Below, piece after piece: positions 54,725-63,371 of a stretch of DNA of 64,000 nt. The translations under genes were made by a program, and so were the position numbers. Position 1 is the first letter of the stretch. Every line of letters starts with the position of its first letter. Location: the NCBI RefSeq assembly GCF_000340885.1, contig NC_020291.1, positions 4,401,001 through 4,465,000 of the forward strand, given 5' to 3'. This DNA comes from Clostridium saccharoperbutylacetonicum N1-4(HMT). GTDB taxonomy: Bacteria; Bacillota; Clostridia; Clostridiales; Clostridiaceae. The notes under the pieces are model-generated. The model searched no databases. It was not told where the DNA came from and was given only the letters and a program-made list of their open reading frames with translations.

Positions 54725-54859
54725 AAGGGGAGAAAAACTATTTAAGTATTTAGTGCTCTACCAACTGAGCTACTTATAATTTTTGATAATTATAAGACCG
54801 GGCTCGAACCGGTGACATCTATCGTTAACATCGAAGTAACTTAAATATACACTTCCCCC
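54725..54859 (-). ncRNA. yrlA: YrlA-type Y RNA with circularly permuted tRNA-like domain
   Basis: Read on the minus strand, the RNA starts GGGGGAAG and ends CUCCCC (outer pairing). Inside is a 9-bp stem UAUUUAAGU/ACUUAAAUA (54839-54847 with 54739-54747), then the conserved single-stranded UACUUCGAUG. Next come a T-arm (ACCGG-UUCGAGC-CCGGU, 54797-54813), an acceptor-like stem closed by a 6-nt loop (CUUAUAAUU/AAUUAUAAG, 54773-54796) and a D-arm (GCUC-AGUUGGUA-GAGC, 54755-54770). T-arm before D-arm is the reverse of a tRNA and matches the YrlA plan, in which the Ro60-binding stem replaces the anticodon arm. It lies between rsr and rtcB. Confidence 0.9.
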
Positions 54860-54866
54860 ATATTAT

Positions 54867-56318
54867 CTATATGATTGATTTTAATTCTTCTTTAAAATAA
54901 TAATCCTCTATTATATCTTTTATATTGCTTAGGCCATTTTCTACATTTGGTATAAATTCTAATATCTTTTCATTCCAGCCAGCAATTACATTGACCTTTT
55001 CTCCTTTAAACTGTTGAGTCCCATATCCTACAAGATCAATTGCATGAACCCACACATTTGAATTAACTTTAGCTCTATACTCATCAATTAAATCTTGACA
55101 TAACCGATCATAGCCTCTATTTATTTCATTATCCGATAAAATTATTATTCTATCTACATATACTCTATTATCTAACAAATATCGTATTGGTAATGAAATA
55201 TCAGTACCTCCCCAAGTTTGTTTTATTGATTTAGCATTAGATATTATTCCATTTCCAGCTGCAAGTGGTGTTATTTTAAATTTTGTATCAAAAGTGCTTG
55301 TTATAGATTCGTCACAAATACTATTTGCAATCGCCATTAGTAAAGTTCCTATTTCACCACATGTCATATCACTTTTTTTACTTACGTTATAACTCATAGA
55401 ACCCGACACATCGGTGGATATAAAGGTTTTCCCCTTTAACTTATCAACATTTCTTGTTGAATGCCTAATTGCATTTTCCAATACATCATAGATCTTTGAG
55501 GTTCCTAATCCTTCATTTGATAACACCTTATAAGCTGAATAATATCTAAAAGGTAATTGCTTACTCTTTTTAACTCTATTTTCATTTTCTAAAACTTCAT
55601 ATACCATATTTATATTATCTGGCTCTGCTTTAATAATATTTCTCAAATTACGAAGAATAGCCATATAACCAAGTTTATTGCTTTCAATTAGCTTCCCCCA
55701 GGTCTCCTTGTTGTTACCTTCACTTGAAAGCACTGCTTCCCATGTAAATGGTGTTGTTAATTTATCTTCAAGTAGTCTTTTAAACATACTGCTTTGCTCA
55801 AGACTATTTGGTTTTGGATGCACCAAATTGACTATATCTTTGAGTTTAATTTGTTTCTCTCTATTATATTTTGCAAATGAAAACTCATCAAATCTTAAGA
55901 AACAATCAGAAAGCCCCTTTTTTAAAGAGTTTGGAATTGGCTTACCATATACATTTAAATAGTAACTTAAAATTTCTGCTATATCATCTACTCTTTCAAC
56001 TATTTCATTTAAAACTCTTCTAACATACTTCTTTCCCTGCACATCATTAGCAAGCTCCCCAGCTATAACCTGAGAGATACTTCTTAAATGAAATTCTTTT
56101 CTAGCATATATAGCTAAGTTAGCTATGAACTTTGGATCTATCTTAATAATCTGTCTTAAGTCTTTAACTATCTCTAAAGAATTATCTCCATAAAACTTTC
56201 CTTCACTAAAGAAACTTGTTAAAACTTCAGTTATTAGCTTTTCCTTTAATTCCATTTTAAAAGCTACATGGCCTAATTTATTTAATGTTTTATGCTTAAC
56301 AGTATTAAACTTTGACAT
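54867..56318 (-). CDS. rsr: Ro60 orthologue Rsr (TROVE and vWA domains)
   Basis: Ro60 proteins are ring-shaped RNA chaperones that bind Y RNAs and misfolded RNAs and can recruit nucleases such as PNPase. The 483 residues have the helical-repeat TROVE region (about 1-290; RKEFHLRSISQVIAGELAN, CFLRFDEFSFAKYNR) and a C-terminal vWA domain with an intact MIDAS (STDVSGSMSYN) and GGTDISLPI. The start has a GGAAGGAG site. The YrlA gene follows its stop codon by only 8 bp, so both may come from one transcript. Confidence 0.93.
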   Translation of the reverse strand: MSKFNTVKHKTLNKLGHVAFKMELKEKLITEVLTSFFSEGKFYGDNSLEIVKDLRQIIKIDPKFIANLAIYARKEFHLRSISQVIAGELANDVQGKKYVRRVLNEIVERVDDIAEILSYYLNVYGKPIPNSLKKGLSDCFLRFDEFSFAKYNREKQIKLKDIVNLVHPKPNSLEQSSMFKRLLEDKLTTPFTWEAVLSSEGNNKETWGKLIESNKLGYMAILRNLRNIIKAEPDNINMVYEVLENENRVKKSKQLPFRYYSAYKVLSNEGLGTSKIYDVLENAIRHSTRNVDKLKGKTFISTDVSGSMSYNVSKKSDMTCGEIGTLLMAIANSICDESITSTFDTKFKITPLAAGNGIISNAKSIKQTWGGTDISLPIRYLLDNRVYVDRIIILSDNEINRGYDRLCQDLIDEYRAKVNSNVWVHAIDLVGYGTQQFKGEKVNVIAGWNEKILEFIPNVENGLSNIKDIIEDYYFKEELKSII

Positions 56319-56523
56319 TTTAATTTGCTCCTTCCAATAATGAAGTTAGATTTTTTTGATGACTTATGGAGTTGCACCATATAGGCCATATTATCAACAA
56401 TTTATTAATCAATCTATTTATTGTAATATGCCTAAATACTCTTATCATCACGTTAATTTGTTTTAATTAATAAGTTTTGCAAACTATACCGCTTTGTGGT
56501 ATTTATATAACAGAGATAAAATC

Positions 56524-56578
56524 AAAAAGTGTTTAATACTTCTATTTCAGCTTAACTACAAAGTAACACTTTTCTGCA
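56524..56578 (-). ncRNA. Possible third, compact Y-RNA-like hairpin
   Basis: Minus-strand AAAAGUGU (56566-56573) pairs with ACACUUUU (56525-56532). The stem is followed directly by UACUUUG, close to the UACUUCG core of the YrlA RNA. The inner part closes as UUACUU with AAGUA. At about 55 nt it is short and has no tRNA-like domain, so it could also be an ordinary hairpin. Confidence 0.3.
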
Positions 56579-56604
56579 CTTCTCTTAAAACTAACCTATA
56601 TAAT

Positions 56605-56822
56605 GGAGTAAATTTATCTGAGTAGTTTTCGGCACTATATTAAACTATCACATTATCTTCAACCTTCCTTCTGAATTGAATTTACTTTAGAAATTAATTT
56701 ATGATTACTAAAGTATCTATTATGTATTTTTCATTTGATTTTTGTGTTTAATTTCAAAGCCTAATTATCACTTATAAACATTATTATACTTTGCTATACG
56801 AAGTAACTCAGATATGCACTGC
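56605..56822 (-). ncRNA. Candidate second Y RNA
   Basis: Minus-strand AGUGCAUAUCUGAGUUACUUCGU (split: AGUGCAUAUCU, GAGUUACUUCGU) near 56798-56820 matches the YrlA 5' strand AGUGUAUAUUUAAGUUACUUCGA at most positions. UAUCUGAGU (56806-56814) pairs perfectly with ACUCAGAUA (56615-56623) about 190 nt later, preceded by AAAACU as the YrlA 3' strand is preceded by UAAAU. The stem bases differ from YrlA but pairing is kept (covariation). I find no tRNA-like domain inside. Confidence 0.5.
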
Positions 56823-57086
56823 CATATTAACTTGTCCTCTTGACTACAATACTTATTATATTATTTCTATAATTTTCTTAAAGACAAAAACTTTGCATCT
56901 TTAGAATTATAATCCATTAGTACCAATTAGGTATTTTACATATATTTATTGTAATAAAAAAAATCCATATAAACTTAGGATGATGAATTCAATTCATCCC
57001 CTTTGAGTTTACACAGATTATTCTTATAATTATTGTGTAAATAACATAGGATTAGTTATCTTTTAACAATTAGCCTTTATAATATG

Positions 57087-57707
57087 TTACTTAAATTTTT
57101 GTGTTTTAGGTACAAATGTCATTTCAAGTTTTTCCCTTGATACCAAAGTTATCTTTAAATCTCCAATTTCTTTTTCTTGAGTCGTTGTTAAGACTCTACC
57201 ATCAAAGCATTTATCAAAAAATTCTTCAAATTGTTTTGTTTCAACATTTGGTTCACATACATCAAATATTGCAGATGCATATTTTTTCAAATCATTAATT
57301 TCACCTTTAGTATACTTAATTTCAGAAAATGATCCTTTTTTAGTTTCTTCTCCACCACCAAAATCAATGGAAACTTCTAATAGTGGTCCATTTTCCTTTT
57401 GAGATTTTGCTGTAATCATATTTTTATCTACATGTTCAATGTATAAGTATCTGTCATCTTCTTCAGTCCTTTTTGCTCCAGCATATTTACTATTGATTTC
57501 TAGTTTCTTTCCTTCGAATTTATTAATTTTAGAACCAGAGCCTACTGCCTCATTAAAATAATTTTTAAATTCTTCACCAGTGAAGGTATAATAATTTCCG
57601 TTAATTCTACTATCAGTCGGTTGTTTAGCTTTTGCCTTTGCTCCACATCCAGCTAACAAACTTAAAGCCATGCATGCAGCAATAAAAATTTTAAATTTCT
57701 TCTTCAT
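57087..57707 (-). CDS. Hypothetical lipoprotein
   Basis: The 206-residue protein has a lipoprotein signal (KFKIFIAACMALSLLAGCG, Cys at 21) and a soluble, charged alpha/beta domain with two late Cys (FDVCEPN, FFDKCFDG). No family is recognised. It stands alone between the RNA-repair genes and the WYL genes and is expected on the outer face of the membrane. Confidence 0.7.
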   Translation of the reverse strand: MKKKFKIFIAACMALSLLAGCGAKAKAKQPTDSRINGNYYTFTGEEFKNYFNEAVGSGSKINKFEGKKLEINSKYAGAKRTEEDDRYLYIEHVDKNMITAKSQKENGPLLEVSIDFGGGEETKKGSFSEIKYTKGEINDLKKYASAIFDVCEPNVETKQFEEFFDKCFDGRVLTTTQEKEIGDLKITLVSREKLEMTFVPKTQKFK

Positions 57708-57914
57708 TCTAATTCCCCCTAAAATTTAATTCCTAAAATTTACCCCTTATTGTTTTTTACACAACTGTATTATTTTATCATATTTTAGCATATGTTGTAA
57801 AATAGAAAAAAGCTAGAAAGTTTAATTTAAACTTCTAACTCTATTTTTTATTATATATATTATTATGATAACTTATTTATATAAGTTCTAATTAGGAGTG
57901 TATATTTCATTTCA

Positions 57915-57935
57915 AGAAATCCTAAAGGGATTTCT
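57915..57935 (-). terminator. Short hairpin after the WYL genes
   Basis: AGAAATCC and GGATTTCT form an 8-bp stem 28 bp after the stop of the WYL gene. The U-run is weak. A second small repeat lies near 57,816-57,838. Confidence 0.35.
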
Positions 57936-57962
57936 CCATTTATTTATAATTAGACTATATAA

Positions 57963-59012
57963 TTAATTTGCCTTATCTATATTTTCTATATTTTCAATTT
58001 CTTTAGTTCCTTCAAGCCTAAGTGCTCTTTTAATCTTATCAATAATAATCTCTCTTACGCTATCAGGTGACTTTACTCTAACATATGGCCCTAAAGATAT
58101 TATTTTTCTTAGAACCTCATCTTCTTCAAAAGTATAATAATATATATCTATTTCATATTTATTTTCTGAAATACTCCTTGAATTTCTTTCAAAGGAAGAA
58201 AAACTCATAAAGCACCTTTCCATAGCTCCCCTAATATCTTCAAGTTCAATTGTAATTGGAATTTCACAGTATTTCTTTTCTTTTAGTTTCTTAAGTACCT
58301 CTTCCCTTCTTATTTTCGAATTAACCTTTTGTTCTATTTCTACTTTCTCTAAAGTATGTAAATTAACCATTATTGGCCGCTGCTCTTCTAAAGAATAAAG
58401 AGAGGCTCTAAATTTATCATCTTTTAATGAATACTCAATTCTAATTGGAAGTGCTAGTTGATTCTTATATTCATTGCCATTTTTATCTACATTAGAATAT
58501 AAAATAGGCCTTTCCTCAATTATCCCTTCTAAAATAGTATAAAAATTTTTACTTATTTTTTCTAAATCAACTTCAAAATCATTTTTACCCTTGTTTGTAA
58601 ACTCTATTACTTTATTACTTCCTGTTTTTATTTCTATTAGTGCTTTTTGTAATTTTTCTAAAGTTTCATTTCCAAGTAAAGCTTGTACTACTGGCTCTTC
58701 TAGCATTCCATTAAGCCAAGATTTCTCTAGTTTTGAAAACCTAACTTTAAGAGGCATCCTATCTTCATTATTTAAAATACTATAATATTTTCCATCTCTT
58801 TCTTCTAAGAAATTGAAATTATCTTTTTTATCATATTGATTTAAAAGCATTCCCTCAAAAGTTTTGAAGTCTTTCCCTATTACTTTTTCATCATATTCTT
58901 CTTTTTCAATAATCTTTATAATTTCATCTTTATAAAGTCCATTATTAGCTAAATTTAGAATTCTAAATACTAAATGAAAATATTTATTTTTATATTCATG
59001 AAATAACTCCAT
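57963..59012 (-). CDS. WYL-domain transcriptional regulator (second of a pair)
   Basis: The 349 residues have an N-terminal helical part (helix-turn-helix like; GLYKDEIIKIIEKEEYDEK) and a WYL-type domain at about 160-235 (PILYSNVDKNGNEYKNQLAL, FRASLYSLEEQRPIMVNLHT), followed by a C-terminal WCX-like extension. WYL domains bind nucleic acid or nucleotide ligands and often control defence and RNA/DNA-repair genes. It overlaps the preceding WYL gene by 17 bp. Confidence 0.78.
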   Translation of the reverse strand: MELFHEYKNKYFHLVFRILNLANNGLYKDEIIKIIEKEEYDEKVIGKDFKTFEGMLLNQYDKKDNFNFLEERDGKYYSILNNEDRMPLKVRFSKLEKSWLNGMLEEPVVQALLGNETLEKLQKALIEIKTGSNKVIEFTNKGKNDFEVDLEKISKNFYTILEGIIEERPILYSNVDKNGNEYKNQLALPIRIEYSLKDDKFRASLYSLEEQRPIMVNLHTLEKVEIEQKVNSKIRREEVLKKLKEKKYCEIPITIELEDIRGAMERCFMSFSSFERNSRSISENKYEIDIYYYTFEEDEVLRKIISLGPYVRVKSPDSVREIIIDKIKRALRLEGTKEIENIENIDKAN

Positions 59013-60300
59013 AATTATTCAACATATCCTCCCAGTCATTCTTGATTTTCTTATGAAGATATTTAGGAGAAATAACCCTTAAATAGCCACCATATTTTCT
59101 AATCCACGGAATCATTTCCCAAGGATCATTTACTATCTTTTTAAAGGAATATATTTTATCATTTATTTCCTCAAAAGTACACTCACCAAGTTCACCTTTT
59201 ATCTTATCGATTATGTAATATTCCTTTGGAGAATTAATCTGAACCTCAAATTCCACTTCTTCATATTGCCCATCAATGTTATGAGGTACACTAGAAAAAC
59301 TCTTTTCCATAGCAATTTTATACTTTTCTTCATATTTATCATAATTAAATCGTGTTTTTAAAACTTCAACATCGTCTTTTCTATCAAGTCTTGCACTAAT
59401 ACATTTCCCATTACTAGTAAACGAGAAAACATAAAACCTTCCACATTCAATATCATATCTAAGCTTAAAAGGTCTGAGTACTTCATTATTACCATTCTTT
59501 ACACGTGCGACTTTATCATCAGTCTTAAGTTTTATTTCATTTCTATTTTCAATAGCTTTCATAACTTTTAAAATTAATTCTTCCTCAATTACAGGATGAA
59601 AATGCAGGTTTTTATATTGAAAGCAATTATTATCCGTTGGAATTATATTTCGTTCAAACTCCATATAATCTTTTAGTGTGTCATAAAAATAATGTCCACT
59701 TACATTAGGAAATATAATATTTTTATATAAATCTACTATATTATAAAGTTTTAAAATTTCATTATTATTGAGTTCTTTTAATATATCCTCTGAAAGATAA
59801 TATTCTTTAATTCTTCCATTTTTCTTAACTGAAACAATTTCCATAGAATTTACTAATTCATTAAGCTTTCGTTCTATAGTTTTACTACTAATATTTTCAT
59901 AATCTATTAATTCTTTGCTTATCATTTCATTTTCAATATCTGAAAAGTTCATTGGTTCACTTTTATAGTTTAAAATTAAAAGCAAGTAATAATACAAAGT
60001 AATATCAGAACGAGTAAAGCTCTTGCTTAAATATGTATTAACCAAAAAGTTTTTTGTATTTGAAATGTCATCATAACTCAAACTCAAAAGTTTGTTTTTA
60101 CCATCTTTATCTATCTTAATAAAATCATTTTCAATATATTGTTTAATTCGTCGCATCTCATAGCTGACTTTTCTTGAACTCCCATGTTTCTTATTTTCTA
60201 AATCACCTTTTGAAAAACAGCCATATAAAAAAACATCTCTAAGTATTGACCGTATTAAATCATAATGCTTAATAAAATCTGGAAAAATATAAATCCCCAC
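58996..60300 (-). CDS. WYL-domain transcriptional regulator (first of a pair)
   Basis: This 434-residue protein has helical N-terminal DNA-binding regions (VSYEMRRIKQYIENDF; SKTIERKLNELVNSMEIVSV), and a WYL domain at about 255-320 (RPFKLRYDIECGRFYVFSFT, CISARLDRKDDVEV) with a WCX-like C-terminus. The two WYL proteins probably work together, as paired WYL regulators do in other loci. Their targets are not shown; the RNA-repair genes downstream are one possibility. Confidence 0.8.
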   Translation of the reverse strand: MGIYIFPDFIKHYDLIRSILRDVFLYGCFSKGDLENKKHGSSRKVSYEMRRIKQYIENDFIKIDKDGKNKLLSLSYDDISNTKNFLVNTYLSKSFTRSDITLYYYLLLILNYKSEPMNFSDIENEMISKELIDYENISSKTIERKLNELVNSMEIVSVKKNGRIKEYYLSEDILKELNNNEILKLYNIVDLYKNIIFPNVSGHYFYDTLKDYMEFERNIIPTDNNCFQYKNLHFHPVIEEELILKVMKAIENRNEIKLKTDDKVARVKNGNNEVLRPFKLRYDIECGRFYVFSFTSNGKCISARLDRKDDVEVLKTRFNYDKYEEKYKIAMEKSFSSVPHNIDGQYEEVEFEVQINSPKEYYIIDKIKGELGECTFEEINDKIYSFKKIVNDPWEMIPWIRKYGGYLRVISPKYLHKKIKNDWEDMLNNYGVIS

Positions 60301-60596
60301 CCTTATTTAAACCCACAAATGGATTTCTTTTCTAAATTCACTATTATTATCATAGCATAGCAATTAATATAATGGGATAAAAACTTGCAAAAAATATCTA
60401 ATCCATAATTATAATGAATAAGTTGAAATTGTTAATTGAGAACCTTGGCTTCTCCAAAATATTGATATAAAGGCAATTAAATGGTAAAATATATAATACG
60501 AAAATAATAGTTCTTACAAAAAACGAAACTTATCTTAATATAAATAAATTATTAATGATGTAATGATAAAAATTCAAGTTAGATAGGAATGTTGGT

Positions 60597-61424
60597 ATGA
60601 ATAAACAACTGATAATATTAGGAACAATTGGTTTGATTACTATAGTTGGCGCTGGTGCTGGCGGTGCAATATTTGCCGCTAATAACGACTTTAATACTAA
60701 TACTGTTTCTAAAAGTGTTGAAGCCTCAAAAGAACCTAAACAAGAAAAAGTTAACATAAATGGCTGGAAATCAGAGAGTGGAAGTTGGTATTTTTATAAA
60801 GATAACGAAAAGCAAAAAAATTGGATACAAGACAAGAATTCTTGGTATTACTTAGGTGCTGATGGTAAAATGAGAGTTGGATGGATTAAAGATAATGGTG
60901 TTTGGTATTACCTAAATACAGATGGAACTATGGCTACTAATACAACAGTAGATAATTGCTATATTAATGAAAAAGGAACTATAGAAGAAACTCCTGCTAA
61001 TTCTCAAAATTCTGCTAAAACTGATGATTCTTCAAATACAACTAAATCCAAATATGCAGTAACAACCTTTGAACAAGCAAAACAAATTGTATTACGTGAA
61101 GATGGTGCATATATAAAGAAACTTGCTGATCATGGCACCCATATACAGCTTACTCCATTTAATGATCAAGATCATATTGCTGACGGCTCTAGTTATGGCT
61201 TCCCTACTGAGGAATTTTTCACATTACTTATTGATGAATACTCTAATAGTACTGGAGAAATGGAATTTGAATCAGGGGAATACTTAGTTGGAAAGGAAAG
61301 TGGCAATGTATATATACTTCCTCATCAAGGATGCTTTTCAGCTTACCAAATTAAAAATAATAAGGTTGCTAAAGAATTTAGGTGGCCAGGTAAAGATGAG
61401 GACCCTCATCACAGTTGGCGTTAA
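60597..61424 (+). CDS. Cell-wall-binding-repeat surface protein
   Basis: The N-terminus is a signal or membrane anchor (LIILGTIGLITIVGAGAGGAIFA). Three choline-binding-type repeats follow (NGWKSESGSWYFYKDNEK, NWIQDKNSWYYLGADGKM, GWIKDNGVWYYLNTDGTM; about 53-125). A Ser/Thr-rich linker leads to a C-terminal domain (about 150-275) of unknown function (LADHGTHIQLTPFNDQDHIA, GFPTEEFFTLLIDEY). The repeats bind teichoic-acid or polysaccharide in the wall. Ribosome site AGGA. Confidence 0.8.
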   Translation: MNKQLIILGTIGLITIVGAGAGGAIFAANNDFNTNTVSKSVEASKEPKQEKVNINGWKSESGSWYFYKDNEKQKNWIQDKNSWYYLGADGKMRVGWIKDNGVWYYLNTDGTMATNTTVDNCYINEKGTIEETPANSQNSAKTDDSSNTTKSKYAVTTFEQAKQIVLREDGAYIKKLADHGTHIQLTPFNDQDHIADGSSYGFPTEEFFTLLIDEYSNSTGEMEFESGEYLVGKESGNVYILPHQGCFSAYQIKNNKVAKEFRWPGKDEDPHHSWR

Positions 61425-61446
61425 TGAGCATAAGTAATATTAGATA

Positions 61447-61489
61447 AATAAAAGCTTAACCAAATTTTAAATCTGGTTAAGCTTTTATT
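61447..61489. terminator. Bidirectional terminator
   Basis: TAAAAGCTTAACCA and TGGTTAAGCTTTTA form a perfect 14-bp stem with A/T-rich flanks between the convergent surface-protein and RDD genes. Confidence 0.88.
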
Positions 61490-61516
61490 AATAATGTTGA
61501 TTTCCTTTGGAAATCT

Positions 61517-62008
61517 TTAAGTGTTGAACAATTCTTTTTCAATATATATAGGTTCGATATCATAAACTACTAAAGTATCACTTAATATATCATGTAAACC
61601 TCTTTTTTTCGAATCTACTCCAATCATAATATAACCAATAAACAATATTAATCCACTTAAATATCTACCAATACTTTCACGATAAATTAAAGTAAATAAA
61701 GATGGCTTTTCACCTGTATCTTTACATACCTTAAGTTTAAATAATTTTTTTCCTAAAGTTCCCCCACAATAATATGTCATTAAAACAAAATACGCTAGTC
61801 CACATAAATAAATAACAATGTCCAATATAGAAAATTTGAATAAGAATTGTTTTATCAAAAATGCATCTGGATCTGTCATAGATATTATAAATCTAGGTAC
61901 TGTTATAACAAGTAATGCTATTCCCACAATAATACAGTCAATTATATATGCTGAAAGTCTTACAAAAAAGCCTGCATATTGTAGGTTTTCTTTATTCTGT
62001 TTTAGCAT
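61517..62008 (-). CDS. RDD family membrane protein
   Basis: The 163 residues have the RDD pattern: FFVRLSAYIIDCIIVGIALL in the first helix, LGKKLFKLKVCKDTGEKPSL and RESIGRYLSGLILFIGYIMIG, ending KKRGLHDILSDTLVVY. Some RDD proteins act as Na+/H+ antiporters or sit with proteases. Its start overlaps the end of sppA by 17 bp, and its GGAGGA site is inside the sppA coding region, so the two are translated together. Confidence 0.9.
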   Translation of the reverse strand: MLKQNKENLQYAGFFVRLSAYIIDCIIVGIALLVITVPRFIISMTDPDAFLIKQFLFKFSILDIVIYLCGLAYFVLMTYYCGGTLGKKLFKLKVCKDTGEKPSLFTLIYRESIGRYLSGLILFIGYIMIGVDSKKRGLHDILSDTLVVYDIEPIYIEKELFNT

Positions 62009-62999
62009 AATACATAATTCCTCCATTACCTTCTTTTTCTAAGTAATCAGAAATAACTTGTGCATCTGATTTAGGCTTTAAATTCTCTGCTTTTGCAAAC
62101 AGAGATGAAAGTATGTTTTCCTTGTTCTCTGGTGTAAATATTTCAACACTTTGACCTACAGTATCTATCACATTTTTTTGCATATTTTCGTAAGTATCGA
62201 TATTATCAATCAAGCCCAAATCCAAAGCTTGTTTAGCTGAATATATACGACCATCTGCAATAGGTTTAACCTTATTTATGTCCATTTTTCTTCCTTCTGC
62301 AACAACCCCTGCAAATTGTTCATAAGCTTCATTAACTAAGCCTTGTAAAATATTACGCTGCTCATCTGTCATTTCCACTCCTGAAGCTCCAATTGCTTTA
62401 TTAGGTCCGCTTGTTATATCTATTTCTTTAATTCCTAATTTATCATATAAACCTTTTACATTAGTTAATGATGTAATTACTCCAATGGAACCTGTCCAAG
62501 TATTTCTGTTAGCATAAATCTTATCAGATGCCATAGCTATATAAAATCCTCCTGAACACGCTTGAGATGCCATATAAGTCCATATAGTTCGTCCTGTTTT
62601 TTCTTTATATTCTTTTAACTTTAAATAAAGTTCATCACTTTCATAAACACCCCCACCAGGACTGTTAACATATAAAATAATTCCTTTATTATTTTTCGAC
62701 TTAATCATATCATCAATATATTTTAATGTACGCTTATGATTATATGACTCTGTATTTTGAAAAATGCTATTAGAATTTGATCCACTCTTAATTGTACCTT
62801 CTACTTTAACCACTCCAACAAAATCCTTACTTGGTAATGCAATTTTATTAGAATTTAACATCTCGCCAAAAGTACTTTTTGTATCCTTATTTTTATTATC
62901 TATTTTGTTAGAGACTGCATTTGTAATAACACTTGCTGCACCAACAAATACAAAACATAAAGCAGCAGCTATCAAGCCTATAATTTGTTTTTTGTTCAT
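61992..62999 (-). CDS. sppA: Signal peptide peptidase SppA (S49 family)
   Basis: SppA cuts left-over signal peptides in the membrane. The 335-residue short form has an N-terminal membrane anchor (IIGLIAAALCFVFVGAASVI), a ClpP-like fold with LYVNSPGGGVYESDELY, the catalytic Ser in MASQACSGGFYIAMASD and the TWTGSIGVI segment. The Gram-positive single-domain form is this length. It forms a two-gene unit with the RDD gene. Confidence 0.93.
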   Translation of the reverse strand: MNKKQIIGLIAAALCFVFVGAASVITNAVSNKIDNKNKDTKSTFGEMLNSNKIALPSKDFVGVVKVEGTIKSGSNSNSIFQNTESYNHKRTLKYIDDMIKSKNNKGIILYVNSPGGGVYESDELYLKLKEYKEKTGRTIWTYMASQACSGGFYIAMASDKIYANRNTWTGSIGVITSLTNVKGLYDKLGIKEIDITSGPNKAIGASGVEMTDEQRNILQGLVNEAYEQFAGVVAEGRKMDINKVKPIADGRIYSAKQALDLGLIDNIDTYENMQKNVIDTVGQSVEIFTPENKENILSSLFAKAENLKPKSDAQVISDYLEKEGNGGIMYYAKTE

Positions 63000-63215
63000 T
63001 AACCAATTCCTCCAATTTTTACTTATATTTCTTAATTATACAACAAAAAAATTTATGGCGATATTAAATTTATCTTAATTTTTATCTATTATTTGTATTT
63101 ACGCTATCTAAATTATCAATGTTAAATGTTCATTGTTCAATTTTCAGTTAATAGCTAAATCTCTTCAGTATTTCTTGAATTTAAATTCATAATCTTAATT
63201 AGAATTTGTATATAA

Positions 63216-63246
63216 AAAGAGTATCTTCAAATTGAAGATACTCTTT
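63216..63246 (-). terminator. Perfect 13-bp hairpin upstream of the DUF6323 promoter
   Basis: AAAGAGTATCTTC and GAAGATACTCTTT pair around a 5-nt loop. On the minus strand it is followed by TTTTTAT, as in a terminator, yet both adjacent genes (sppA and DUF6323) start away from it. It could end a short antisense RNA or be a leftover. Confidence 0.5.
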
Positions 63247-63260
63247 ACGCTTTAAACCCA

Positions 63261-63289
63261 TTGACAACAATAGAAGCCAATGGTATAAT
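63261..63289 (+). promoter_or_regulatory. Perfect consensus sigma-A promoter of the DUF6323 operon
   Basis: TTGACA (63261-63266) and TATAAT (63284-63289) with a 17-bp spacer. Transcription would start near 63296 and give a leader of about 75 nt before the TTG start codon. Confidence 0.85.
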
Positions 63290-63371
63290 AACAAATTATA
63301 ACTATATATTTTTATCATAACATATTATAAAACAAAAGTCAACACTTTTTTTTTTGAAGGGAGTCTTAAAA

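Larger units (their letters stand above)
56319..57086. other. 768-bp intergenic region upstream of rsr, no protein gene
   Basis: Stops occur in all frames. The region carries two elements with the GUUACUU core of the local Y RNA (56,524 and 56,605), a small hairpin AUACC-ACAAAGC-GGUAU (near 56,497-56,515) and an inverted repeat GGATGA/TCATCC (near 56,980-57,000). The rsr promoter should also be here. Confidence 0.6.

Noticed and set aside
54739..54813. Broken or canonical tRNA gene between rtcB and rsr
   Set aside because: D-arm and T-arm sequences are good, but they are in reversed order and there is no anticodon arm or CCA-ready acceptor. The permuted order and Ro60 neighbour fit YrlA instead.
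60530..60757. Minus-strand frame opposite the start of the surface protein
   Set aside because: Antisense of the signal-anchor region without its own ribosome site.
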